A DNA stretch of 64,000 bases from Leptospira tipperaryensis (GTDB taxonomy: Bacteria > Spirochaetota > Leptospiria > Leptospirales > Leptospiraceae), in the NCBI RefSeq assembly GCF_001729245.1, contig NZ_CP015217.1, forward strand, positions 1,552,001-1,616,000, given 5' to 3'. A program made the position numbers and the translations under genes. The notes beneath the pieces are model-generated. The model saw only the letters and a program-made list of their open reading frames with translations, had not been told where the DNA came from and did not search any database. Below, one piece after another: positions 46,025 to 60,934 of the stretch. The first letter of the stretch is position 1. Every line of letters begins with the position of its first letter.

Positions 46025-46882
46025 TTGATTTCCGGACTTACCGTTTCCCTCGTCATTTATAAGCCGAACTTGGAAGTGCTAAAAGAATCGTTAGATTCTC
46101 TTTTGCAGTCCGTTCTATATCAAAGCCAAAATGGGACCGAAAGATTGGAATTCGTTGTGGATCTCATAGACAATTCTCCCGAACGCAGCGAAGGCGCCGA
46201 CAAAATTTTAGAGGAACTTCAAGCGAGAAAGGATTTAAAAAAGACGAAAATTGATTTTAGATATTTTCATTTTCCGGAGAATCTTGGTTACGGCGCCGCA
46301 AACAATCGATCTATCTTAGAATCGAAAAAAAAATTTCATCTTGTATTGAACCCAGATATCAAAATGATTCCGGAGACGATCGAGCTTTGTGTTCGTTATC
46401 TAAAGGAAAATCCGACGTGCGACGCGGTGGTTCCGAGCGTTCTAAATTGGGAAAGTTTTGGGAAGGAAGCCGATTTCAACGATCTGCAATTTCTTGTAAA
46501 ATCGTATCCTTCGGTTTTTGTTTTATTTCTGAGATCGTTTGCGCCCCGCTTTCTAAAACGAATCTTTCATAAACGATTGGACTCTTATGATCTGAGAGAA
46601 AAGGACTGGCAATTGACCCAAAAATCCGTTCCTCTGGTCAGCGGTTGTTTTATCTTTGCAAGAACGGAATCCCTTCAGAAAATTCGAGGTTTTGACGAAT
46701 CGTTCTTTTTGTATTTCGAGGATTTCGATTTATCCATGCGTTTAAACCGCAAAGATTATTTTCCGGAAGTTAGGATCTATCACAAGGGTGGAAATTCTTC
46801 TAAAAAAGGTTTTTTGCATATTCGACTTTTTGCAATTTCTGCGTTTCGTTTTTTTAGAAAGTTTGGTTGGAAGTGGATTTGA
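46025..46882 (+). CDS. GT2 glycosyltransferase, probable rhamnosyltransferase
   Basis: A 285-residue GT2 enzyme starting at TTG, with AAGGA 7 bases upstream. TVSLVIYKPNLEVLKESL opens the fold; NLGYGAANNRSILES, LVLNPDIKMIPE and FLYFEDFDLSMRLNRK are present, as in WbbL-type rhamnosyltransferases. It is the last O-antigen gene recognised before the transporter. The donor is inferred from context only. Confidence 0.82.
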   Translation: MISGLTVSLVIYKPNLEVLKESLDSLLQSVLYQSQNGTERLEFVVDLIDNSPERSEGADKILEELQARKDLKKTKIDFRYFHFPENLGYGAANNRSILESKKKFHLVLNPDIKMIPETIELCVRYLKENPTCDAVVPSVLNWESFGKEADFNDLQFLVKSYPSVFVLFLRSFAPRFLKRIFHKRLDSYDLREKDWQLTQKSVPLVSGCFIFARTESLQKIRGFDESFFLYFEDFDLSMRLNRKDYFPEVRIYHKGGNSSKKGFLHIRLFAISAFRFFRKFGWKWI

Positions 46883-46928
46883 GTTTTTCTTTTACGAACG
46901 TAAAGACCGTATTCATCAGGAAACCATT

Positions 46929-48323
46929 ATGAAACAAAAACCGCTTACAATTCTTATCATGTTACTTTGTTTGGGCGGTTTATTTTTCGTTCAACTCTGG
47001 CTCGGAATTCCGTTTTCCGTTTCCGTGATGATCAGTATTTTTACTCTCGCAGCCGTCTTTTGGGTAACGGAGCCGATTCCCGGTTACGCGACTTCCATCC
47101 TAATCATATTTTTAGAAATCCTATTCTTTGCAAATCCGTTAGGCCTTCCTCTACTTAAAGTTGCACAAGGTAAGAATCCGGCGGCTTCCGTCTTTCTTTC
47201 TTCGATCGCAGATTCTTCGATCCTTTTGTTTTTAGGCGGTTTCGTATTAGCAAAAGCCAGTGTAAAAACCGGATTGGATCGTTTTCTTGCAAATCGAGTG
47301 ATTCGTAAGTTCGGAACAAAGAGCCATCAGGTTCTTCTGGGTTTTATGTTCACTACCGGTTTTATTTCCATGTGGATGAGTAATACCGCGACGACTTCTC
47401 TAATGATTGCGTTATCTTATCCTCTGTTTCAAATTCTCCCAGAAAAGGAACCGTTTCGTAAAGCCCTTCTTTTGGGAATCCCATTTGCCGCAAACATAGG
47501 CGGAGTGGGAACTCCGATCGGTTCTCCGCCGAATATCATCGCCATGAGCCTTTTAAAACAGCAAGGGATTTCTGTTTCCTTTGGCACGTGGATCCTGTTC
47601 GCATTGCCGTTAGTCGTCATTCTGATTATTTCTACTTGGTTTTTACTTTTGAAATTGTTTCCGGAAGACGGGTCTCTGGAGTTAGTCGTTGAGTTTCCGG
47701 AGGTAGAGGGTGGAACCGGTTCGTATTCGTTTCAAGTTGCGGCATTCATCTTTTTGGGAACTGTCCTACTTTGGTTTACTGAAAATCTACACGGGATTCC
47801 GGCGGGAGTGATCGCGCTTTTGCCTCTCATTCTTTTTCCTGCGTTTGGAATTTTGAACGAGAAAGATATCAATTCTCTGGAATGGTCCGTTCTTTTGTTG
47901 ATCGCCGGTGGGATTGCGATAGGAGTTGGTTTGCAACAGAGCGGGATGAGTCTTTGGTTTTCGGATATCCTAAAACCCATTACGAAACCGGAATATGCGG
48001 TTAGCGTGTTATTTCTTCTTTGTATTTTGGCTCTTCTTTTAAGCACCTTTATGTCGAACACGGCGGCCACCAATCTTCTTGTTCCATTTGCGTTTCCGCT
48101 TTCCGTCATCATCCTTCCCGGATCGCAAGTCTATCTTTTGGAAGTTTGTCTAGGAATCGCGTTGTCCGCTTCTCTTGCGATGTCCCTGCCTGTGAGCACT
48201 CCTCCGAACGCAATTGCCTACGCGGTGGGAGGTTTTGAAATCAGAGATATGATCAAGGCCGGATTGCCGGTAGGGCTTTTCGGTTTGCTTTTGACTTTGA
48301 TCGGTTATTTTATATTTCTCTAA
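46929..48323 (+). CDS. DASS/SLC13-family anion transporter
   Basis: Sodium-coupled dicarboxylate/sulfate symporter family, 464 residues, inner membrane, 11-12 hydrophobic segments. The two Ser-Asn-Thr signature motifs, MSNTATT near residue 150 and MSNTAAT near residue 375, are both present, as in VcINDY-type carriers. I start at ATG 46929, which has AGGAA 6 bases upstream; the open frame runs further up but inside the preceding gene. The substrate (dicarboxylate or sulfate) is not clear. It is not an obvious part of O-antigen synthesis. Confidence 0.88.
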   Translation: MKQKPLTILIMLLCLGGLFFVQLWLGIPFSVSVMISIFTLAAVFWVTEPIPGYATSILIIFLEILFFANPLGLPLLKVAQGKNPAASVFLSSIADSSILLFLGGFVLAKASVKTGLDRFLANRVIRKFGTKSHQVLLGFMFTTGFISMWMSNTATTSLMIALSYPLFQILPEKEPFRKALLLGIPFAANIGGVGTPIGSPPNIIAMSLLKQQGISVSFGTWILFALPLVVILIISTWFLLLKLFPEDGSLELVVEFPEVEGGTGSYSFQVAAFIFLGTVLLWFTENLHGIPAGVIALLPLILFPAFGILNEKDINSLEWSVLLLIAGGIAIGVGLQQSGMSLWFSDILKPITKPEYAVSVLFLLCILALLLSTFMSNTAATNLLVPFAFPLSVIILPGSQVYLLEVCLGIALSASLAMSLPVSTPPNAIAYAVGGFEIRDMIKAGLPVGLFGLLLTLIGYFIFL

Positions 48324-48360
48324 TGTATCTATTTCCTCCTTAAAGTTTCTCTCACCAATC

Positions 48361-48374
48361 GCGACGTCCGTCGC
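48361..48374. other. GC-rich inverted repeat downstream of the transporter gene
   Basis: GCGACG and CGTCGC form a perfect 6-base stem around TC, within the 160-base gap between transporter and antitoxin genes. No run of T follows, so a terminator is possible but not shown. Nothing else gene-like is visible in this gap apart from the operator at 48462-48485. Confidence 0.3.
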
Positions 48375-48461
48375 ATTCCTCATCACCCGTCTCGACTATT
48401 TGATTTTAATTTCAAAATAAATTTTTCGGAATACTTTGGTAAAATTTTGCTTGTGGAAAAC

Positions 48462-48485
48462 CATATTTATGGCACCATAAATATG
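48462..48485. promoter_or_regulatory. Perfect palindrome at the antitoxin start (candidate autoregulatory operator)
   Basis: CATATTTATGG and CCATAAATATG form 11-base arms around a 2-base spacer; the last base is the first base of the GTG start codon. Type II antitoxins with a ribbon-helix-helix N-terminus usually bind such sites to repress their own operon. Location and symmetry fit, but binding is inferred. Confidence 0.65.
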
Positions 48486-48739
48486 TGAAAACTACCTTGG
48501 AAATCCCGGACACTCTCTACAAACAGGCCAAAATCAAGGCCGCGGAACGAGGCGTTTCGATGAGGGTCTTAATCATTACTGCGTTAGAGCACAACTTGAA
48601 AATGGAAGAAGAATACGCCAGAATCAAGGCTGCGGAAAAATTTGAATCCAATCGATACGGATGGCCGGTGCTTCCAAAACAAAAGGGGATTAAGGTCACA
48701 AACGAATTGATCAACCGACTCAAAGAGGAGGAAGGTTAG
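48485..48739 (+). CDS. VapB-type antitoxin, ribbon-helix-helix
   Basis: An 84-residue antitoxin starting at GTG, since no other start exists between the upstream in-frame stop and this codon. The first 40 residues (TTLEIPDTLYKQAKIKAA then SMRVLIITALEH) form a ribbon-helix-helix DNA-binding motif. The basic/acidic tail would wrap the toxin. It lies 2 bases before the PIN-domain gene, the normal antitoxin-toxin order. A palindrome overlies the start. Confidence 0.82.
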   Translation: MKTTLEIPDTLYKQAKIKAAERGVSMRVLIITALEHNLKMEEEYARIKAAEKFESNRYGWPVLPKQKGIKVTNELINRLKEEEG

Positions 48740-48741
48740 AG

Positions 48742-49176
48742 ATGGCTTATCTTTTGGACGTGAACGTTTTGATCGCGCTCAGCGATGCAAATCATACCTT
48801 TCACGAGACGGCTTGGAGTTGGTTTGATCAGAAGTCGAGAAGGGGTTGGGCTACTTGTCCCATTACTCAGAACGCGCTTGTAAGAATTCTGAGCAACACG
48901 TCTTATCCCGGGAGTCCGGGCGGAGTCGAAGTTGTTTCTGAAATTCTTCATTCTCTCTTAAAGGTAAAAGGCCATAAGTTTGTTCCCGATAATATCTCCA
49001 TCAATTCTCCTTCTTTGTTTTTGAAATTCGGGTTCGTAAGTTCGAAACAACTAACGGACGTTTATCTTTTGGCTTTGAGCGTTCATCATAAACTCAAATT
49101 TGCAACCTTTGATTCTAAGATTCCGTTTCGAGCCGTTGAAAGTGGAAAGGATCACCTCGAGCTCATTGTCGCTTAA
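48742..49176 (+). CDS. VapC-type toxin, PIN-domain ribonuclease
   Basis: PIN-domain RNase of 144 residues, cutting RNA when not bound by its antitoxin. Acidic residues Asp6 (LLDVN), Asp106 (LTDVYLL) and Asp124 (ATFDSK) fit the metal site. The conserved Glu position after CPIT is Gln43 (TQN), a change also seen in a VapC subgroup. It may be active or weakened. The antitoxin gene is immediately upstream. Confidence 0.82.
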   Translation: MAYLLDVNVLIALSDANHTFHETAWSWFDQKSRRGWATCPITQNALVRILSNTSYPGSPGGVEVVSEILHSLLKVKGHKFVPDNISINSPSLFLKFGFVSSKQLTDVYLLALSVHHKLKFATFDSKIPFRAVESGKDHLELIVA

Positions 49177-49182
49177 TCATTT

Positions 49183-49779
49183 ATGGAAGAATTATTTAAG
49201 AATCTACCCGTTTTATTTTTTAAGGATCCGAAAGAATGGGAACGCTGGTTAAAGAAAAATCATTCCGAAGCTGCTCCGATTTGGATCAAGTTTGCAAAGA
49301 AAGAATCTAAAATCGTTTCTTTGACTTATGCGGAGGCTCTGGACGTCGCGCTTTGTTACGGTTGGATCGATAGTCAAAAGCAAAAATTCGACGATTCTTT
49401 CTGGTTACAGAAGTTTAGCGTTCGAGGCCCGAAAAGTATTTGGTCCAAGATCAATCAAGAAAAAACGAAAGCTCTGATAAAAGACGGAAAGATGAAACCG
49501 GCCGGACTCAAAGCAATCGAGGCCGCAAAGAAGGACGGTCGTTGGGATGCGGCCTATGAGTCCCAGAGTAAGGCGGAGATTCCAAAAGATTTTGCAAAAC
49601 TTTTAAAACAGAATCCGGATGCGAAGGAATTCTTCGAGAGCCTAAATTCGGCGAATCGATATGCGATTTTGTTTCGCCTTCATCATACAAAAAAAGAAGA
49701 AACCAGGATAAAGAAGATGGATCAGTTGATCGAGATGTTGAAGCGGAAGGAAAAGTTTCACGATAACTCGAAAAAATAA
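49183..49779 (+). CDS. YdeI/OmpD-associated family protein
   Basis: A 198-residue protein of the YdeI/OmpD-associated family, seen across bacteria as a small cytosolic protein. IWIKFAKKES, LTYAEALDVALCYGWIDSQ, FSVRGPKSIWSKIN and the C-terminal MKPAGLKAIEAAKKDGRWD are family marks. Function is not firmly known. It starts 6 bases after the toxin gene, so it may be co-transcribed; whether it shares a role with the pair is unclear. Confidence 0.82.
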   Translation: MEELFKNLPVLFFKDPKEWERWLKKNHSEAAPIWIKFAKKESKIVSLTYAEALDVALCYGWIDSQKQKFDDSFWLQKFSVRGPKSIWSKINQEKTKALIKDGKMKPAGLKAIEAAKKDGRWDAAYESQSKAEIPKDFAKLLKQNPDAKEFFESLNSANRYAILFRLHHTKKEETRIKKMDQLIEMLKRKEKFHDNSKK

Positions 49780-50074
49780 TTTTTCAGTTAGAATAGAATT
49801 CTCCGTAGAAATCGCGGATTGTATTTAAGTTGGAACCCGTTTTCGAACAGGATCCATTGAATTCTTAAAAATGTGGATTGAGGAAGATGTTCTTTCGCTT
49901 ACTTTAGCAAACGTTCAGTCGGCTCGGAAAAATTCTTTCCTACGAAGGAACGTTTGATTCTCGCCGCTTCATCCGATGGATTGGAAGTTTGTGGTCCCTC
50001 TCTGATTTTTTACTTCGTCGCGATTCTCAAAAAAGATCTTTCCAAACTCGGGCAAAAGGAATAATTTACCTTCA
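49780..50074. other. Intergenic region with possible gene remnant and inverted repeat
   Basis: There is no normal gene in this 295-base gap. An open frame at 49882-50064 without a good start encodes a protein-like tail (ERLILAASSDGLEVCGPSL and more), which may be a remnant of a lost gene. AAACGTTC (49909) and GAACGTTT (49948) are 8-base inverted arms, with an inner GGAAA/TTTCC stem. These observations are weak. Confidence 0.3.
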
Positions 50075-51274
50075 GTGTCTTTTTTCATTCTTCAGATTCG
50101 GAAATTTTTTATTTTTAGCATCTCATTCATTTTGTTTTCCTGTCTTCTTCCGGAAACGATGGATTCCATCTCTAAAGAGGAAACTTCGGAATCTCCTTCC
50201 GCGCTCGCAATTCTCCAAGACAAGTTAGATTCCGTTTTGCATCCGGAACACAACCGAGATCCGGAACTTCTCAAGGTCCTCGCGGGTGGAGACGTTATGT
50301 TCAATTGGGGAATTCGAGATACGATTCAGAAACACGGAGAGATCGCACCCGTGGAAGGTCTAAAGACTCTTTTCGGAGAAGCCGATTTCAGAATGGTCAA
50401 TCTGGAAACTCCGGTGGTTGCTTCCAAAACTGAAGAATCCAAAAAGGCTTACATCTTTACGGCCCATGAAAAAGATATGGAGTCCCTCAAGTTTTTGGGT
50501 GTGGATCTCGTCTTCTTGGGAAACAATCATTCCTTCGATCACGGGCCAAAGGGTATGGTTGAAACCTTATCTATATTAAAGAAAATTAATATTCTAAACG
50601 TCGGCGCCGGAAAAAAAATGCCCGAAGTTTTCGGACCCTTGAGTCTGAGCCTAAAAGGAACCGATCTTAGAATCCATTCCGTCACTTCGATCGCCGAGTC
50701 CGCGCACTACGCAACCGCCGTTAAGGCCGGGGTCGCTCCCTTTTTACTTCCTTCTCTCCAAGCCTCCTTTTTTGAAAGAAGGGGACGGTCGAATTCCGCC
50801 CCTCCCGTTAGGATGGTTTCGCTTCACTGGGGAGTGGAATATTCTCCTTTTCCCACCGTCGATCAGAGAAAGATCGCCCACGCGCTCATCGATTCGGGGG
50901 TGAAGGTCGTGATCGGTCATCATCCTCATATTCCACAAGGAATCGAGCTCTACAGAGGAGGGGTGATTCTCTATTCTCTGGGCAATCTCATTTTTGGAAG
51001 TAGGAACTCTTACCTAAACCACAATCTGATCGCGATTCTTCATATCCGAAAGAATGTTTTGGAAATGGTCGAACTCGTCCCGATATTCGGGAAATTCCAA
51101 AAAGAAGATCATAAAATTCGTCCCGTAATCGGAAAAGAGGCGAGGGAGTTCCTACAAGAGATCGCGGTCCTCTCCGGTGAACTCGGGACGGAACTCCGCG
51201 TGGAAGAAGAAAGAGCATTTCTCGACCTTCGACCCAATTCTCCCTTGACCCCGGGCTCTAAACGCAAAAAATAG
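50075..51274 (+). CDS. CapA-like metallophosphatase-fold lipoprotein
   Basis: A 399-residue CapA/PgsA-family protein starting at GTG. The N-terminus has a basic/hydrophobic signal with a spirochaetal lipobox LFSC, cysteine at residue 23, so it is probably a lipoprotein. The CapA motifs follow in order: GGDVMFN near 70, LGNNHSFDHG, LHWGVEYSPFP and GHHPHIPQGIE. The family is named for poly-gamma-glutamate capsule synthesis, but its real activity is often unknown. No other capsule gene is near, so an envelope role is inferred. GTG lacks a strong ribosome site. Confidence 0.75.
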   Translation: MSFFILQIRKFFIFSISFILFSCLLPETMDSISKEETSESPSALAILQDKLDSVLHPEHNRDPELLKVLAGGDVMFNWGIRDTIQKHGEIAPVEGLKTLFGEADFRMVNLETPVVASKTEESKKAYIFTAHEKDMESLKFLGVDLVFLGNNHSFDHGPKGMVETLSILKKINILNVGAGKKMPEVFGPLSLSLKGTDLRIHSVTSIAESAHYATAVKAGVAPFLLPSLQASFFERRGRSNSAPPVRMVSLHWGVEYSPFPTVDQRKIAHALIDSGVKVVIGHHPHIPQGIELYRGGVILYSLGNLIFGSRNSYLNHNLIAILHIRKNVLEMVELVPIFGKFQKEDHKIRPVIGKEAREFLQEIAVLSGELGTELRVEEERAFLDLRPNSPLTPGSKRKK

Positions 51275-51327
51275 GATAAATTATCGGTTCTTCTGCTCGT
51301 CGCGTTCCGCAGGCGGGCTTTAACCAT

Positions 51328-51333
51328 AGGGGA
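51328..51333 (+). promoter_or_regulatory. Ribosome binding site for TTG start of rpsF
   Basis: AGGGGA lies 5 bases before TTG 51339 and fixes that unusual start for ribosomal protein S6. Confidence 0.75.
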
Positions 51334-51338
51334 AACAA

Positions 51339-51606
<268 letters not shown>

Positions 51607-51614
<8 letters not shown>

Positions 51615-52050
51615 TGATATCAATAGAGTGACTCTGGTCGGCCGCCTAACGCGGGACCCTGAGTTCAAATCGATCAACGGGACTTCTCTTGTAAACTTCT
51701 CACTGGCCAACGGCCGGACCTATGTGTCTAACGGTGAGAAGAGAGAAGAGTCTCATTTCTTCGATTGTGAAGTCTGGGGAAAACCGGCCGATATCATTCA
51801 ACAGTATTGCAAAAAAGGCAAACAGATAGCGATTGAAGGACGACTGAAGCAGGACACTTGGGAAACTCCCGAAGGAAAGAAAGCGTCTCGTATCCGGATC
51901 GTAGTGGAGAATTTCCAACTACTCGGTTCGAGAGACGATTCTTCTTCCTCTCCAAGGGAATCATCCTCTTCTTCCGGAGGAAATTCTTATCCATCCTCTC
52001 CGGAATACTACAGCCCTGCACCGGATGGTGACGACGACATACCGTTTTAA
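51607..52050 (+). CDS. ssb: Single-stranded DNA-binding protein
   Basis: SSB, 147 residues, protects single-stranded DNA in replication and repair. The OB fold starts with INRVTLVGRLTRDPEFKSING and includes FFDCEVWGKPADI; a Ser-rich linker leads to the acidic tail DGDDDIPF that binds partner proteins. I use ATG 51607, since MANDINRVT is the usual N-terminus; four extra codons upstream are unlikely. It lies between the S6 and S18 genes. Confidence 0.95.
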
Positions 52051-52062
52051 TGAGGAACACTT

Positions 52063-52377
52063 ATGAGTGAGAATGAAGTAAAAGAAGAACGATCTGAAAG
52101 ATCGGAACACAGTAGCGAAACTTCCAGTGAAATGGAAGGAAAGCCACAGAGAAAACAGAATAAATACAAGAAGAAGGTTTGCCGTTTTACTGCGGACCCG
52201 GAACTTGCAAAACAAATCAATTATAAGAATATTGAACTCTTAGAAAGATTTATCACGAACCGTGGTAAAATCATTCCAAGAAGAATCACAGGAACCAGCG
52301 CTCGTTACCAAAGAGTTCTCGCGCGTGAAATCCGCAAAGCAAGAAGCATCGGTCTTCTTCCTTACAAGGTTAACTGA
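52063..52377 (+). CDS. rpsR: Small-subunit ribosomal protein S18
   Basis: S18, 104 residues, partner of S6 in the 30S subunit. The conserved core begins with [20 protein letters not shown] and ends with [21 protein letters not shown] charged, Ser/Glu-rich extension of about 35 residues precedes the core, longer than in E. coli. It lies 12 bases after ssb. Confidence 0.95.
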
Positions 52378-52386
52378 GGTACCAAC

Positions 52387-52836
52387 ATGAGAGTGATCTT
52401 ACAAAAAGACGTTATCAATCTCGGGGACGCAGGCGACCTGAAAGAAGTTGCGGACGGTTACGCAAGAAATTTCCTTTTCCCGAAAAAACTCGCGGTTCGC
52501 GCGAACGAAGGAAACACAAAAGCGGCTCTTCACCAAAAGAAACTGGGCGAGCTCAAACGTGAAAAACGCAAAAAAGCGATGGAAGGTTTTTCCTCTAACT
52601 TAGTCGGAAAAGAATACGAGATTCTCGTAAAAACCGGCGGCGGGGATAAACTCTTCGGAGCGGTAACTCCTATGGACGTAGCTTCCATTCTAAAAAAAGA
52701 TGGAATCGAACTCGATAAGAGAAAAATCGAGATCGCGGAGCCTATCCGCAGTCTGGGATCTTACAAGATCAAAATTCGCCTTGCAGAAGGAATCCAGCCT
52801 GTCATTACGCTTCACGTAAAAAAAGAAGAAGAGTAA
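52387..52836 (+). CDS. rplI: Large-subunit ribosomal protein L9
   Basis: L9, 149 residues, with the N-terminal 23S-binding signature ([20 protein letters not shown], then [17 protein letters not shown]), a central helix and the C-terminal domain with [15 protein letters not shown]. Length is normal. It sits between rpsR and dnaB as in many bacteria. Confidence 0.96.
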   Translation: MRVILQKDVINLGDAGDLKEVADGYARNFLFPKKLAVRANEGNTKAALHQKKLGELKREKRKKAMEGFSSNLVGKEYEILVKTGGGDKLFGAVTPMDVASILKKDGIELDKRKIEIAEPIRSLGSYKIKIRLAEGIQPVITLHVKKEEE

Positions 52837-52855
52837 TCCTTCTTTAAAAGGGACG

Positions 52856-54184
<1,329 letters not shown>

Positions 54185-54225
54185 TTCTTATCTCATTCGA
54201 TCAATACAACAGGAAATAGAAATCA

Positions 54226-56031
<1,806 letters not shown>

Positions 56032-56041
56032 ACTTATTTCC

Positions 56042-57022
56042 TTGCGCAAAGAACAGTTCAACTTCGAAAACCAAGACCTCTATCGGAAGATCTGCGGGAT
56101 CAACGACGAAGGGGTCAAGATTCTTGAAAAACAACTCGAGATGGATATCCTCCCCAGAGGGAACGGTTTTCAGATCGAAGGTGAGTCTGCAAAGGTGGAC
56201 TTCGCACTCGACTTTTTTAGAAAACTCGAAGCGAACTACCGCGAACGTCCTGACCGGGACTTTACAGATTCATTCGACTTTGCTTATATTCTAAAAGACG
56301 CAGGTAAGGAACTCCGCAAAAAAAAGGTATGGGAGACCGAGACGGATCGGACCATGCCTTGGAAACCATCGGAAAAAATTCTCACCACCTATCGTGGAAA
56401 ACATATCTTCCCGAGAACTCGAAATCAGGAAAATTATTTCCGATCCTTTCAAGACAATCTGATCACGTTCGCACTCGGTCCTGCGGGAACCGGGAAAACG
56501 TTTTTGTCCGTGGCAACCGCCTGTAGATTTTTACAAGCCGGAACGATCGATAAAATCATTCTTACAAGACCCGCGGTCGAAGCGGGGGAGAATCTCGGAT
56601 TTTTACCCGGAGATCTCAATCAGAAAGTGGACCCTTATCTTCGTCCGGTTTATGACGCCTTGAACGAATGTATCGGCGCCGAAAAAACTCAAGAGTACAT
56701 TTCTCTTACAAAGATCGAAATCGCTCCCGTCGCTTTTATGCGTGGAAGAACTCTTTCTAATGCGTTTATCATTTTGGACGAGGCTCAGAACTGTACGCTC
56801 GCACAGCTCAAGATGATTATGACCCGTTTGGGCCGAAATTCCCGCATGTGTATTTCCGGAGATTCGACTCAAATCGACTTGGATCACGGTCGTTCGGGAC
56901 TCGAAAAAGTAGTGACTTTATTCAAAAACACGGATCAAATTGGAATGGTGTTTTTCGGGAAAGAAGATATTACCAGACACCCGCTCGTGGAAGTAATCGT
57001 TCGCAAGTTCGAGGAGTTGTAA
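56042..57022 (+). CDS. PhoH-family ATPase
   Basis: PhoH-like P-loop ATPase (often called PhoL or YbeZ), 326 residues, starting at TTG. Walker [12 protein letters not shown] lies near residue 146 and Walker [12 protein letters not shown] follows, with [18 protein letters not shown] between them. It is linked with YbeY in RNA metabolism, and here it lies one gene away from ybeY, with pgpH between, a common bacterial arrangement. Biochemical role is not settled. Confidence 0.9.
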   Translation: MRKEQFNFENQDLYRKICGINDEGVKILEKQLEMDILPRGNGFQIEGESAKVDFALDFFRKLEANYRERPDRDFTDSFDFAYILKDAGKELRKKKVWETETDRTMPWKPSEKILTTYRGKHIFPRTRNQENYFRSFQDNLITFALGPAGTGKTFLSVATACRFLQAGTIDKIILTRPAVEAGENLGFLPGDLNQKVDPYLRPVYDALNECIGAEKTQEYISLTKIEIAPVAFMRGRTLSNAFIILDEAQNCTLAQLKMIMTRLGRNSRMCISGDSTQIDLDHGRSGLEKVVTLFKNTDQIGMVFFGKEDITRHPLVEVIVRKFEEL

Positions 57023-57026
57023 TCGT

Positions 57027-59449
<2,423 letters not shown>

Positions 59450-59453
<4 letters not shown>

Positions 59454-59947
59454 CCACCGACTTCATTTCCATTTCGAACGACTACGGAAGAATCCCTTGG
59501 TGGAATGAAGAAGAAGTCCTTCGGAACTGTAAGATCCTATTTCGAAAAGAACTCGGAAATTCTTCCTGCGAACTGAGTCTTTTGCTCATAAGAGATTCCG
59601 ATATGAAAGAGATCAATCTTCTTAGAAGAGGAAAGGACAAAACCACGGACGTTCTTTCCTTTCCCTTGGAATTTGATGCTTCTCCTTTGAGTGCAATTCT
59701 CCAACAAAGAGCAGGGAAACCGCATTCTACCTTACCTCCGATCGCGTTAGGCGAAATTGTGATCTCGATCGATACTCTTAAAAAACAAGCTCTCGAAATC
59801 GAACATTCCGAGAAGGACGAATTCTATCGACTGTTAGTTCATGGCTTTTTACATCTCCTCGGTTACGATCACGAACGCGGCGAGGAAGAAGAAAAAATTA
59901 TGAAGGCAAAGGAAGACGAATGTCTGGAAATTCTCCAGGATCTTTAA
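59450..59947 (+). CDS. ybeY: Endoribonuclease YbeY (non-standard CTG start proposed)
   Basis: YbeY matures rRNA ends and helps quality control of ribosomes. The metal site [11 protein letters not shown] lies about residues 131-141, and [15 protein letters not shown] matches the family. The frame is open from 59417, and homology-like sequence ([30 protein letters not shown]) extends well before the first ATG/GTG/TTG (TTG 59582), which would remove an early strand. CTG at 59450 shares CTGA with the pgpH stop and gives 165 residues. I place the start there; an ATT or ATC start is also possible. Confidence 0.85.
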
Positions 59948-59952
59948 GAAAG

Positions 59953-60705
59953 ATGCGCGGGATCGTCTTGGAGTCCAGAGAGATTCCGGGAGGAGACGCG
60001 GTCATTCGTTTGTTACCGGAAGAGGGGATCGTAGAAAACTTTCGAGTTCGAGGAATTCGAAAAAGTAAAACGAGACCGATCGCTTCGGTGGAACCGGGTT
60101 CTCTCACGAGCGTGGACTATTACAACGCGAGAAATCAGCAAGAGATACATAACGTGAAAGAGATCGCTCTCCTCAATCGTTTTGACCGCGCGAAAGCCGG
60201 TTATCTTGGGATGGTTCTCGTTTCCTATCTCGTCGAACTCGCTTCTTCTTTTACTCCGGACGGCGCGGAACATCCCGGAGAATTTAGACTTCTTTCCGGG
60301 GCTCTGGAAGAACTGGAGGAGAACGGTCCTTCGATCCTGATTCTTCCCTTTGTAAAACTTCGTCTTCTTGTCTCAGGAGGATTTCTTTCAAAGGAACTTC
60401 TCTGTCATTCCTGTGGAACCCCGTTAAAAGAGATGACTTCCGTAACGTTGCAGACTTCTCCCTTGGAAGTCGTTTGTGGAAATTGTCTTCATTCCAATGA
60501 AAATGATCTCGGTCTTGTTCAGTGGATTCAAACTTTTTTAATGTTACGTTTTCGAGACTTGAAGGAAAGAAAAATCTCTGTTGATACAATCCTGGACCTC
60601 GACAGAATTTGCAATCGGATGCTCGAGCCGATCCTTCGAAGGAAACTCAAATCGACTTCCACACTCTACGAAGCTCTGGGAGAGAATCTTGGAAAATTTA
60701 ATTAA
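59953..60705 (+). CDS. recO: DNA repair protein RecO
   Basis: RecO, 250 residues from ATG 59953, loads RecA with RecR/RecF on SSB-coated [23 protein letters not shown] is the usual N-terminal OB start, so the longer frame from ATG 59920, inside ybeY, is less likely. The zinc motif is complete: Cys151, Cys154, Cys175 and Cys178. The gene begins 5 bases after the ybeY stop and its end overlaps a small membrane-protein gene. Confidence 0.9.
   Translation: MRGIVLESREIPGGDAVIRLLPEEGIVENFRVRGIRKSKTRPIASVEPGSLTSVDYYNARNQQEIHNVKEIALLNRFDRAKAGYLGMVLVSYLVELASSFTPDGAEHPGEFRLLSGALEELEENGPSILILPFVKLRLLVSGGFLSKELLCHSCGTPLKEMTSVTLQTSPLEVVCGNCLHSNENDLGLVQWIQTFLMLRFRDLKERKISVDTILDLDRICNRMLEPILRRKLKSTSTLYEALGENLGKFN
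60678..60684 (+). promoter_or_regulatory. Ribosome binding site for TTG 60689
   Basis: GGGAGAG lies 4 bases before TTG 60689, inside the end of recO, and supports the start of the small membrane-protein gene. Confidence 0.6.
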
Positions 60706-60934
60706 GACCGTTCTATTGTTTTTCTATTTTTCGATCCTCTTATTCCTTGTGATTTTGGACATCCGCTGGGATCAAAAGACGCCTGTTCAAATTCCCGTGC
60801 AGGTCGAAAGAGAAGAAAGGGGAAGACGATCAATACTTGTTTCCATGCTTGACATTAAAAAAATGGTATTTCAGGAACTGGAAATCAGTTGGGAAAATTC
60901 TAAAAAGAAAAACGTATTCTATGAAAGGAAATAA
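60689..60934 (+). CDS. Small single-pass membrane protein, unknown function
   Basis: An 81-residue protein starting at TTG 60689 with a good ribosome site; the frame runs further upstream only inside recO. Residues about 5-26 ([20 protein letters not shown]) form one transmembrane helix, followed by a charged cytosolic or periplasmic tail of about 55 residues. I recognise no family. Coupling to recO (17-base overlap) suggests co-transcription, not shared function. Confidence 0.65.
   Translation: MENLIKTVLLFFYFSILLFLVILDIRWDQKTPVQIPVQVEREERGRRSILVSMLDIKKMVFQELEISWENSKKKNVFYERK

Noticed and set aside
46788..46928. Upstream extension of the transporter
   Set aside because: It lies mostly within the preceding glycosyltransferase; ATG 46929 has a good ribosome site and is followed by the first membrane helix.
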